Positions 1 to 7,171 of a stretch of DNA of 17,305 nt are shown here, piece by piece (position 1 is the stretch's first letter; every line of letters begins with the position of its first letter). Below the pieces are notes generated by a model. It saw only the letters and a program-made list of their open reading frames with translations, was not told where the DNA came from and did no database searches. The position numbers were made by a program, and so were the translations under genes. Source of the stretch: Caryophanales bacterium UBA7476 (GTDB lineage Bacteria > Bacillota_I > Bacilli_A > RF39 > UBA660); the NCBI GenBank assembly GCA_002477275.1, contig DLOU01000015.1, positions 1 to 17,305 of the forward strand, given 5' to 3'.

Positions 1-252
1 AAGAGTGCAGAAGAACCAAACCTATCAACATATATAACAGTTGATGAATTAGAAAAACAGAAAGCAATTGAAGAAGGTGGAATTTCTGCTCCTAATTTAT
101 CAACATATATAACAGTTGATGAATTAGAAAGACAAAAGGCAGAGGAAACTACAACACCTGCTGTACAAGCAAGTGATGTGATTCCAAATCTATCAACGTA
201 TATAACAGTTGATGAATTAGAAAAACAAAAAGCAGAAGAAGGAAATAATTAA
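1..252 (+). CDS. 3' end of an acidic protein with three 17-residue repeats (5' part outside the window)
   Basis: Frame 1 is open from the window edge to a TAA at 250-252, giving 83 C-terminal residues. They contain three near-identical copies of a 17-residue unit, Pro-Asn-Leu-Ser-Thr-Tyr-Ile-Thr-Val-Asp-Glu-Leu-Glu-Lys/Arg-Gln-Lys-Ala, at residues 6-22, 31-47 and 62-78 of the visible part. Linkers are rich in Glu, Thr and Ala and of unequal length, so the units are separated by 25 and 31 residues. The sequence is strongly acidic and hydrophilic, with no membrane segment. I do not recognise the family. Regular short repeats in a charged C-terminal tail suggest a repeated binding motif or a spacer, but no function can be assigned without the missing N-terminal part. 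A terminator follows directly, so this is the last gene of its transcript. Confidence 0.8.
   Translation, partial: KSAEEPNLSTYITVDELEKQKAIEEGGISAPNLSTYITVDELERQKAEETTTPAVQASDVIPNLSTYITVDELEKQKAEEGNN
16..234 (+). repeat. Three imperfect 51-bp direct repeats inside a coding tail
   Basis: The units lie at 16-66, 91-141 and 184-234 and encode the same 17 residues with one conservative Lys/Arg change. The bases between them are unrelated and are 24 and 42 bp long. The differences are mostly at third codon positions, so the repeat is kept at the protein level and is not a very recent slippage product. Confidence 0.85.
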
Positions 253-269
253 TCCTTTTTCTTTTTTTT

Positions 270-302
270 AGTAATGTGGCTTACCATTTTATTGCTTTTT
301 TT
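270..302 (+). terminator. Rho-independent terminator after the repeat-tail gene
   Basis: The arms 270-279 and 284-296 can pair as two blocks (six and four base pairs, with some G-U pairs) separated by a TTT bulge, with a four-base loop. A run of seven T follows at 296-302. It closes the transcript entering from the left and separates it from the giant-protein operon. Confidence 0.6.
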
Positions 303-320
303 ATAAAAAAAATGTATACT
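292..320 (+). promoter_or_regulatory. Probable sigma-A promoter of the giant-protein operon
   Basis: A -35-like TTGCTT (292-297) and a -10-like TATACT (315-320) are separated by 17 bp, placing the start of transcription near 327 and leaving a leader of about 20 nt before the ATG at 350. A second -10-like TATAAT lies at 331-336 but has no good -35 partner. The -35 box overlaps the terminator arm. Confidence 0.5.
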
Positions 321-349
321 ATTTATAGTATATAATATGGAGGTTTCCC

Positions 350-856
350 ATGAACTATAGTGATTGTTATAATAATATTAAAGAAAATTTTTTAAATGCT
401 ATAGTAACTAGTAATGAAGAGTTAAAGAAAAAAATCTATTCAACTTTAATGTCGTGGTTTTCGGTTAATTATGAAGAAGATTTAAAAAAAGCTTTTGAAG
501 AAAAAGATGAAAAAAAGATTAATTTGATTCTAAAAAATATATCTGATGTTTGTGAATTAAATGATTTGAATAAAGTAAAACATACTTACATAGATAATAA
601 TTTTCAAGAAATATGTAAATTATCTGATGAAATTTTTTCCAAAGCTCTTGAATTAAAATCAAATTCCAATTATTCATTTACTAATAAGGATTATGATAAT
701 TATATTTCAAAGTTAAATTTTTATATTTCAAAAGTAAGTCCAATTTTTTTAGAAGATTCTCGAATTATTATTTCTGAGTGTGAACTAGATTTGAATTATC
801 TTCGAAATAATGGAAATGTGGATGTTTATAGTGTTAGATTAAGTCCTTATGTGTAA
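350..856 (+). CDS. Helical protein of unknown function, paralog of the 6507 gene
   Basis: A 168-residue soluble protein, Lys/Asn/Glu-rich, predicted by eye to be largely alpha-helical, with no signal peptide or membrane segment. A GGAGG at 339-343, six bases before the ATG, fixes the start. It is clearly related along its whole length to the 178-residue product of 6507-7043. Shared landmarks are the N-terminal Asn-Phe then Thr-Ser-Asn-x-Glu-Leu-Lys, a central Leu-x-Asp-Leu-x-Lys-x-Lys, the Lys-Leu-Ser-x-Glu-Ile-Phe block, and a C-terminal Ile-Ser-Glu-Cys-x-Leu-Asp-Leu-Asn. It is the first gene of a five-gene operon and lies 30 bp upstream of the 1706-residue protein. I do not recognise the family. 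The position, size and duplication around a giant multidomain protein suggest a partner such as a chaperone, adaptor or immunity protein, but this is inference. Confidence 0.85.
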   Translation: MNYSDCYNNIKENFLNAIVTSNEELKKKIYSTLMSWFSVNYEEDLKKAFEEKDEKKINLILKNISDVCELNDLNKVKHTYIDNNFQEICKLSDEIFSKALELKSNSNYSFTNKDYDNYISKLNFYISKVSPIFLEDSRIIISECELDLNYLRNNGNVDVYSVRLSPYV

Positions 857-886
857 AATTTATTTTAATAGAAAATAGGTGATTAA

Positions 887-3800
887 ATGGTTAAGTTTAG
901 TGTATCTGGTTTTAATAGTTCTAGTTTTGGAAATATTTCAGCTAAAAGTAATAATAGTACTAGTAGTTTTTCTACTAACAATTCTTCTACAGATTATACA
1001 GAAGTTCTTTCTAATTTTGGAAATGTTTCTTCTAGTTATAATGGTGCTAATGGAAATGTTGAAACTTTAAATTTTAATTCCGCTGATGTTTCTATTGATA
1101 ATGAAAACGAACAAATATTATATGATAATCTTTCAAAAAACACTTATATTTATATAAAAAATGCTATGAAACAATATGGTAAAGGAAAAGAACGTGAATA
1201 CGACTTTCTTCAATTGATAGATGAGTCTGCTATGGTGGATTTACTTAATTTTAAGAAAAAAGATTATTCATCTAATTATGAAGTTGAGGCAGTTGATACT
1301 GTTGATACATCACAAATGAGTATGTTAGAGTTAAATCATTATATGAATAGTATGAGCAATATTTCTACTACTTCAAATGAAATTGTAATGCCTAGATGTG
1401 AGTTTGGTAGCGACGAATATTTGAAATTTTTAGAAGATAAAACTGAAGAATATGATAATCAGTTAGATGCTTTAAACCAAATGATTGATTTATATAAAGG
1501 ATTAATGGAATCTGCGGGTTATGATTCATCTGATTATAATTCTGTTTCTCAAATGATTCAAGATTTAAGTGATAGGTATATTCAAGATATTATTTCTGCT
1601 AAAGATTTCTTTTCAGTAGAAGATGTTTTGAAATATTTAATGGATAATAATATTGATCCATCTGAATTTCTTGGTAAATCACGTGAAGAATTATGTAAAT
1701 TATCTAAACAAGATTTTTGTTTTTTAATTAGTAATACTTTATATAGTGAGATGGGCGATATTATTAGTATAGAAAGTGCTATAGTAAATATTAATAAAGC
1801 AAAAAAAGAGTTATGGTGGAAGTCTATTATAGATTGTAAGGATTATAAAAACTTTGATCCTAATAAGTGGAAAGAAGATGTTATAGCTTCTTTAGATAAA
1901 GATGATTTAGGTAGTCAATTATCTGAACTAGAAGAATTGGTTAGAAATGGTGTATTAACTAGGAATGATATAGATGAATTATTTGCTGGATATCCTAGTG
2001 TACCACCTGCTGTTAAAGATTGGCAATTTAATGCAATACAGATAGATGAACCTATACTTAAAGAAATGGCAAGTGATTCTGAATATGCCGAATTTTATAA
2101 GATTTATAGATTTTTAATATATTCTTATAATGAAAAAGGTGTTGAGTTTGATCAGCCAGATAATAATTATAATGATATTTATTCAGCAATGGCTAATAAA
2201 GGTTTAGGACAAGCTTATAACTTTTTAGAGTCGGATTTAGCTGATTATATGGCTCAATATGAAGGATTTAAAGGATATAAAGAATTTTATGATTCATTAG
2301 ATAAAAATAAGTTTTCTAAAAATGATACAAAAAAGATTGTTGATAAAATTAAAAAATATCAAAATAGTCATAATGGTAATATAACTTATTCTGAATTATC
2401 TACTCTTTTGGATGGAATGAGTATTGATGGTGTAGATTTATTTCAAGAATTAATTATAAAAAATATTCCAGATAATTATAATGTTGATATTAATGAATTA
2501 GAGGAGGCTATTAAAGCATTTGAATGGATTGATTCTGATGATTTAACTAACTCACTTTCAACTATTTATGAGGGTGGAACTGATGGATTTAATGGGTACT
2601 TTAATAATTTGTTTGGCTGGATAGATAATGATTCTTATAATGCATTTGATTATAAAACTATGTATACTGCTCAATTACTTTCTCAATATGGTGTTTTAAA
2701 GTATGAATATGATTTAAGTAGTTCAGTTGGAACTATGGCTCCTAGTATATTATTAAGTATGCTTAATCCAGCTTTAGGAAAATTAAGTTTTTTTGCTTCA
2801 GCAGCAGGTGGATCTATAAAGAATGCAAAATTGAATTATGGTGTTACTGATTCTCAGGCTTATTTTTATGGTACACTTAGTGGAATCTCTGAAGTTACTT
2901 TGGAAAGATTTCTTGGTGCTATTCCTGGTTTATCTGAAGTTCAAGTAACTGGATTTAAAAGTTGGGTTGCTTCAGCTATTAAAGAAGGAAATGAAGAATT
3001 TGTTCAAAATTATGTTGATAGGGGATTACTAAAATTAACTGGAGTTGATGAAAACGCAAAAGTATTTGATAAAGATTCTTTAGGCGATGATATATATACT
3101 TGGGCTCTTGGTGCTTCAAGTGGAGGTTTATTGAATTCTCCTTCTCTAGCAATGAATTATTCTACTAATTCTAATAATAGTGTTTTAATGAAATCTAATA
3201 CTGATATTGATTCTATTTTTAACGATCATGGCGGATATATGTCTCAATCTGAAAAAACTTCATATGTAAATGACAATATTGATATTGATTTTAATAGTAA
3301 TGTTACTCAACAAGATATTGAATATCAAATAAAGGATTCTAAACCTAATAGTTTAAATTTATCTGATCAAGAAATCTCACAAATTTCTAATGATTTAAAA
3401 AGTATTTATGATTATTCATCTAAAGCAGGAGTTTCTTTTAATACTGCTTTAGCAATGTTTTATAATGGTACAAAAATTAATAATAATGGAATTGACTATA
3501 CTTCTGTTTCAGAAAATACGTTATTTAATAATGATGATTTGAGTTTACTTATTTCGGAAGCAGGATTAAATGATTATACTCAACCATTTGATTTTAATGA
3601 ATTATCACTTACACTTCATAATGAATTTGATTCTGTTATTGGTGCGAGTAATTTGGATTCAATTTTATCTTCTATGAATATAGTACCTGAAGATCAATGG
3701 CAAAATGTTCTTGCTCAACATAATCTTTCAGGAAATGTTGCAGGTTTTGTTGATCATGATAGTCATTTATTTCTTCCAGCTTCTGCTAATTTACATACTG

Positions 3801-6007
3801 CAATTCATGAAAATCTTCATAAGATTTCCGAAGTAAGTGGTAAAAAAATATTATATAATGGTTCTCAATATAAAGTTACTGGTATTAGGGAGTTCTTAAG
3901 TAATGGAATGAATACTGACTTTGCTAATGAAGTATTAACTGAATATTTATCTTCTAAAATTTCTGATAGGAAAATATATAATTCTGTTTATGGAAAATTT
4001 GGCGTTAAAGTATGGGAAAAAGTTGATCAACTTTTGGATATAGTTTATGGAAATAATAATTATTTATTGAGTTCTTATGCATCTAATAATGTATCATTTT
4101 TAAGAAGTTTTATTGATTCGTATGGTGGAGTTGGTACTTATGATAATATGATGACTATGCTTAATATTACTGAATCAAATAAAACTGCTATAAATAATTA
4201 TTTAGATCTTATAGAAAAGAATATTCTTAAAAATTCTGCTAATCTTAATTTTGGAGATAAAATAAGATTATTATTTGGAAAGAAAGTTGATGCATCTAAA
4301 TATTCATCATCCAATTTTAATAATATTGGTTTAGATACAAATAGTTCAAATACATCATCTTCTTTTGCTAATTTTAATTTAAATAATAATGATGTTGCTG
4401 CTTTAATATATAATAATGAGTACTATAATACAAAAGAAGTAGTTTCTAACAATCTTCATGATATATTTGATGGTGCATTTGGTTCTGATGCGATTGATTA
4501 TGTTTTAAATCAAATTAATATTTTATCTGATAATGAATGGTACAATGCATTAAATGCAAATAATATGTCTAGAAATACACTTAAATTTGCAGATGTAAAT
4601 GGAAATTATTATTTTAAAGATTCGAATGATTTAAACTTTTTCTTTAGTTTAGCTATTAGAAAATTATCTACTTTAAGTAGTTCTTATGCTTTTGATAGTA
4701 ATGGAAATCAAAGATTAGTAGAGGGAATGACTGAATTTTATCAAAATGGATTAAGTAGTATGAAACTAAATAAATCTTTGGCTGATTATTTAGCTTCGAA
4801 AACATTTGATTTGGATTACTATAATTCAACATTAGAAGGTGCTAGTATTAATCGTGCATATAATGAATTATGGTCAAGATTAGAAAATCAGTTAAATATT
4901 GTTTATCCAGATTATGGTGGTGATATATTACTTAATTGTTTTGTTAATCATGAAACGAAGTTCTTTAAAGATATAATTGATTATTATGCATATGAAGGTG
5001 CTTACTATGATTTAGTATCTTGCTTTATTAATGATGATTTTACTAAGGCTGAAAGTATTGTTTCACAAATTGAGCAAAAGATTTCACCTACTGATAAAGT
5101 TGGTTTATTTGATAAAGTTAAATCAATTTTTACAAAGAAACAAAATAATAATTATGGTTATCAAAATACTGATGAACTATTAAGTAAATTTACTGATCCA
5201 TTAAGTGATTATGAGAAAATTGAAAAATTATATGATGCCTTAGTCTTCAATGAAGCATCTCATTCTCGTACAGTATATAGTATTGTTACATCTTTAGGAA
5301 ACAATTCGATGAAAAAGTTACCTTCTGTTGAAACATGTAAAAATTATTTTTCTAAAATATGTGGTAGAAAAGATGTTTCTGTTCGATTACAGAAAAATAG
5401 TATACAATATATTTTTGACTCATCTCAACTTTTAAATGAACAATCTAATGCTTTTTTACATGTTTGTACTTCTAATTTTGTTCAAGAAAATAATGTTACT
5501 GAGAGATTATATGCAAATATTGATTTAGATACTTTATATAAAATTTTACCTATTTTTATGAATAAATGTAAGGCTGAGGGATTAGGATATTATTTTAAAA
5601 CAGCTTGTTATAATGGTAATGTATATGATACTACACAATTTACTAGAGATGAATCATTAGTTATATACTCTTCTAAAGAAAATTTATATAAATATTATAA
5701 TATTTTCTCTTCTTGTTTAGGTGAGGTACAAGATATTGAGTTTGGTGAACTTCCTCAATTTGCATCTACTATAGATGGAGTTCTTGCCTATGGAGCTGAA
5801 CCTCGTAATAGTGGTAAAGAATCATTTAATTCATTAAGAGCAAAAGCAGTTGATAAAGCGTTTGAATATTATAAACTGTGGGAAAATCAGAATAGTATGT
5901 ATAATTTTACAAAAGTACAAAAAGTACGACAATTCTATATTTTCTTAAAGAAAAGTTCTACTGAATTTAATATTGATCCAAATAACTTTGCAATGAATAT
6001 GGAGTGA
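887..6007 (+). CDS. Giant multidomain protein: HExxH metalloprotease-like domain, degenerate second copy, HopA1/phosphothreonine-lyase-like C-terminus
   Basis: 1706 residues; AGGTGA at 877-882 supports the ATG. Order by eye: a Ser/Asn/Thr-rich N-terminus without signal peptide (1-75); helical, partly coiled-coil stretches (100-600); a hydrophobic Gly/Ala-rich region (611-750) with Asn-Glu-Glu-Phe-Val-Gln, like the helical segments of large clostridial phage and polymorphic-toxin proteins; a gluzincin-like domain (about 910-1130) with His-Glu-Asn-Leu-His at 974-978 and a likely third zinc ligand Glu1015 in Asn-Glu-Val-Leu-Thr-Glu-Tyr-Leu; a second copy (about 1189-1423) where the motif has become Ile-Arg-Lys-Leu-Ser (1257-1261); and a C-terminal domain (about 1440-1690) with R1540-LYAN, K1571, R1587-D1588, VIY and E1645-S-F-x-x-L-R1651, the pattern of HopA1/OspF/SpvC-type lyases. 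A secreted effector or toxin is likely but unproven. The domain assignments come from remembered family patterns, not a search. Confidence 0.75.
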   Translation: MVKFSVSGFNSSSFGNISAKSNNSTSSFSTNNSSTDYTEVLSNFGNVSSSYNGANGNVETLNFNSADVSIDNENEQILYDNLSKNTYIYIKNAMKQYGKGKEREYDFLQLIDESAMVDLLNFKKKDYSSNYEVEAVDTVDTSQMSMLELNHYMNSMSNISTTSNEIVMPRCEFGSDEYLKFLEDKTEEYDNQLDALNQMIDLYKGLMESAGYDSSDYNSVSQMIQDLSDRYIQDIISAKDFFSVEDVLKYLMDNNIDPSEFLGKSREELCKLSKQDFCFLISNTLYSEMGDIISIESAIVNINKAKKELWWKSIIDCKDYKNFDPNKWKEDVIASLDKDDLGSQLSELEELVRNGVLTRNDIDELFAGYPSVPPAVKDWQFNAIQIDEPILKEMASDSEYAEFYKIYRFLIYSYNEKGVEFDQPDNNYNDIYSAMANKGLGQAYNFLESDLADYMAQYEGFKGYKEFYDSLDKNKFSKNDTKKIVDKIKKYQNSHNGNITYSELSTLLDGMSIDGVDLFQELIIKNIPDNYNVDINELEEAIKAFEWIDSDDLTNSLSTIYEGGTDGFNGYFNNLFGWIDNDSYNAFDYKTMYTAQLLSQYGVLKYEYDLSSSVGTMAPSILLSMLNPALGKLSFFASAAGGSIKNAKLNYGVTDSQAYFYGTLSGISEVTLERFLGAIPGLSEVQVTGFKSWVASAIKEGNEEFVQNYVDRGLLKLTGVDENAKVFDKDSLGDDIYTWALGASSGGLLNSPSLAMNYSTNSNNSVLMKSNTDIDSIFNDHGGYMSQSEKTSYVNDNIDIDFNSNVTQQDIEYQIKDSKPNSLNLSDQEISQISNDLKSIYDYSSKAGVSFNTALAMFYNGTKINNNGIDYTSVSENTLFNNDDLSLLISEAGLNDYTQPFDFNELSLTLHNEFDSVIGASNLDSILSSMNIVPEDQWQNVLAQHNLSGNVAGFVDHDSHLFLPASANLHTAIHENLHKISEVSGKKILYNGSQYKVTGIREFLSNGMNTDFANEVLTEYLSSKISDRKIYNSVYGKFGVKVWEKVDQLLDIVYGNNNYLLSSYASNNVSFLRSFIDSYGGVGTYDNMMTMLNITESNKTAINNYLDLIEKNILKNSANLNFGDKIRLLFGKKVDASKYSSSNFNNIGLDTNSSNTSSSFANFNLNNNDVAALIYNNEYYNTKEVVSNNLHDIFDGAFGSDAIDYVLNQINILSDNEWYNALNANNMSRNTLKFADVNGNYYFKDSNDLNFFFSLAIRKLSTLSSSYAFDSNGNQRLVEGMTEFYQNGLSSMKLNKSLADYLASKTFDLDYYNSTLEGASINRAYNELWSRLENQLNIVYPDYGGDILLNCFVNHETKFFKDIIDYYAYEGAYYDLVSCFINDDFTKAESIVSQIEQKISPTDKVGLFDKVKSIFTKKQNNNYGYQNTDELLSKFTDPLSDYEKIEKLYDALVFNEASHSRTVYSIVTSLGNNSMKKLPSVETCKNYFSKICGRKDVSVRLQKNSIQYIFDSSQLLNEQSNAFLHVCTSNFVQENNVTERLYANIDLDTLYKILPIFMNKCKAEGLGYYFKTACYNGNVYDTTQFTRDESLVIYSSKENLYKYYNIFSSCLGEVQDIEFGELPQFASTIDGVLAYGAEPRNSGKESFNSLRAKAVDKAFEYYKLWENQNSMYNFTKVQKVRQFYIFLKKSSTEFNIDPNNFAMNME

Positions 6008-6011
6008 TAAT

Positions 6012-6278
6012 ATGAAAGAAGAATATAAAATTTTAAAAAAATATAACATAAATAATGAAAATATTGAAACTCAATATTATGCAGCTATGACAAGTTTATT
6101 TTGTATAGGTGATTTTATTGATAGTAATACATTAAATAAAGATGTAAAAGATGCATACTTAGATGCTATTAATTTACTTAACTTAGAAAAATATGATTCA
6201 GAAAATAATTATAAATCTGTTACTCAAATTGCTTCAAATTTTATTATTAAGTACTATTCTAATATGGAGGATAAATAA
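6012..6278 (+). CDS. Small hypothetical protein (88 aa) downstream of the giant gene
   Basis: The ATG lies 4 bp after the giant gene's TGA, with a GGAG at 6001-6004 inside the last codons of that gene, so the two are translationally linked. The product is acidic and probably all-helical, rich in Asn, Lys, Tyr and Glu, with no signal peptide or membrane helix. Its stop TAA overlaps the next start by one base (TAATG), showing a second coupled junction. No known family is recognised. A small protein encoded immediately after a putative effector or toxin could be an immunity protein or a chaperone; the sequence alone does not decide. Confidence 0.8.
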   Translation: MKEEYKILKKYNINNENIETQYYAAMTSLFCIGDFIDSNTLNKDVKDAYLDAINLLNLEKYDSENNYKSVTQIASNFIIKYYSNMEDK

Positions 6279-6502
6279 TGAAAGAGAGTTATTTTATTAA
6301 TATTGATAATAAAACATATATATCTATTTGGAACGAAGTCATTGATAATACTGAATATGATTTATTAATTAATAAAAATGATGTTAATGATATAGTTATT
6401 GGTTCAATTACTGGTGATACTTTAATAATAGAAAATAATTCGGATACATTAAAACGTGTTATATTTCAGATGATTAAAAATATTAGGTTTTTTATGGAGT
6501 AG
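6278..6502 (+). CDS. Small hypothetical protein (74 aa), translationally coupled
   Basis: It starts at the ATG that shares one base with the preceding stop (6276-6280), with GGAGG upstream at about 6266-6270. The 74 residues look like alternating beta strands (Tyr-Phe-Ile-Asn-Ile, Asp-Ile-Val-Ile-Gly-Ser-Ile, Asp-Thr-Leu-Ile-Ile) followed by a C-terminal basic/hydrophobic helix. There is no signal peptide. It ends four bases before the next ATG. The family is not recognised. The tight packing makes it part of the giant-protein operon and a candidate partner or immunity factor, by position only. Confidence 0.75.
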   Translation: MKESYFINIDNKTYISIWNEVIDNTEYDLLINKNDVNDIVIGSITGDTLIIENNSDTLKRVIFQMIKNIRFFME

Positions 6503-6506
6503 TTAT

Positions 6507-7043
6507 ATGGATTATAAAGAATATGAAAAAATTGTTTTTGAAAATTTTAGAAGTAGTGTTTTAACTAGTAATTCTGAGTTAAAAGAAAAGATTTTTAATT
6601 ATTTGGTTTTTTGGTATAACAATATTTGCAAAGATAAGTTAATAGAGTATTTTGATAATAAGGAGTTTGACAAGATTGTTTCAATTACATATAAACTTAA
6701 TTATTTATGTGGATTATCTGATTTAGATAAAATTAAATATATTTATAAAGATGATAGTATTGATGATTTTAATAAACTTTCTAATGAAATATTTGAATTA
6801 GCTACAAAAGCTTTAGATGATGCTAATTTTTCTATTAGTAATAGTGAGTATGATGACTATGTTTCTAGAATAAATTCTTTATCAGAAAATATAAATGAGA
6901 TTTATAAGAATCTTGTTGATATAGAAATATCTGAATGTATGTTAGATTTAAACTTTTTACTTAATCGTAAAGAAGTCTTTAGTAGTAGATTAATAGATTA
7001 TCGTAATAAACAATTTACTGATAAAAAGAAAGTTACTAATTAA
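6507..7043 (+). CDS. Helical protein of unknown function, paralog of the 350 gene
   Basis: A 178-residue soluble, mostly helical protein, colinear with the 168-residue product at 350-856. Conserved blocks include Glu-Asn-Phe, Thr-Ser-Asn-x-Glu-Leu-Lys-x-Lys-Ile, Leu-x-Asp-Leu-x-Lys-x-Lys, Lys-Leu-Ser-x-Glu-Ile-Phe, Asp-Tyr-x-Ser-x-x-Asn and Ile-Ser-Glu-Cys-x-Leu-Asp-Leu-Asn. It carries about ten extra C-terminal residues ending in a Lys-rich tail. The start is supported by GGAG at 6496-6499, seven bases upstream and inside the previous gene. It is the last gene before a strong terminator at 7048-7084. The two paralogs thus bracket the giant gene and its two small followers, suggesting that both are needed with it, possibly one for each of two domains. 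The function is unknown. Confidence 0.85.
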   Translation: MDYKEYEKIVFENFRSSVLTSNSELKEKIFNYLVFWYNNICKDKLIEYFDNKEFDKIVSITYKLNYLCGLSDLDKIKYIYKDDSIDDFNKLSNEIFELATKALDDANFSISNSEYDDYVSRINSLSENINEIYKNLVDIEISECMLDLNFLLNRKEVFSSRLIDYRNKQFTDKKKVTN

Positions 7044-7047
7044 TTTA

Positions 7048-7084
7048 AAACTTGTTTCTTAAATAAGAGGCGAGTTTTTCTTTA
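7048..7084 (+). terminator. Strong Rho-independent terminator of the giant-protein operon
   Basis: The arms 7048-7060 and 7065-7077 pair over 13 bp, with a few G-U pairs and a four-base AAAT loop. A T-rich tail (7078-7084) follows. It begins five bases after the stop of the 178-residue gene. Confidence 0.85.
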
Positions 7085-7121
7085 TTGTAATTTAGTATAT
7101 GTTTGTTACTTCTTTCTTTTG

Positions 7122-7150
7122 TTGAAATATTTTCTTTAAACATGTATAAT
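7122..7150 (+). promoter_or_regulatory. Sigma-A promoter of transketolase
   Basis: TTGAAA (7122-7127) and a perfect TATAAT (7145-7150) are 17 bp apart, predicting transcription from about 7157. This excludes the longer reading-frame start at 7103 and supports the ATG at 7172, which sits behind AAGGAGTGA. Confidence 0.85.
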
Positions 7151-7171
7151 AGAAGCACAAGGAGTGATTTT

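Noticed and set aside
879..1070. 63-codon ORF overlapping the start of the giant gene
   Set aside because: It is in another frame, gives a Leu/Ile/Val-rich product from AT-rich sequence, and has a poorer ribosome site than the ATG at 887.
7103..7171. Upstream in-frame ATG that would add 23 residues to transketolase
   Set aside because: The TTGAAA-17-TATAAT promoter at 7122-7150 lies downstream of this ATG, and the ATG at 7172 has a strong AAGGAGTGA. The extra residues are not transketolase-like.
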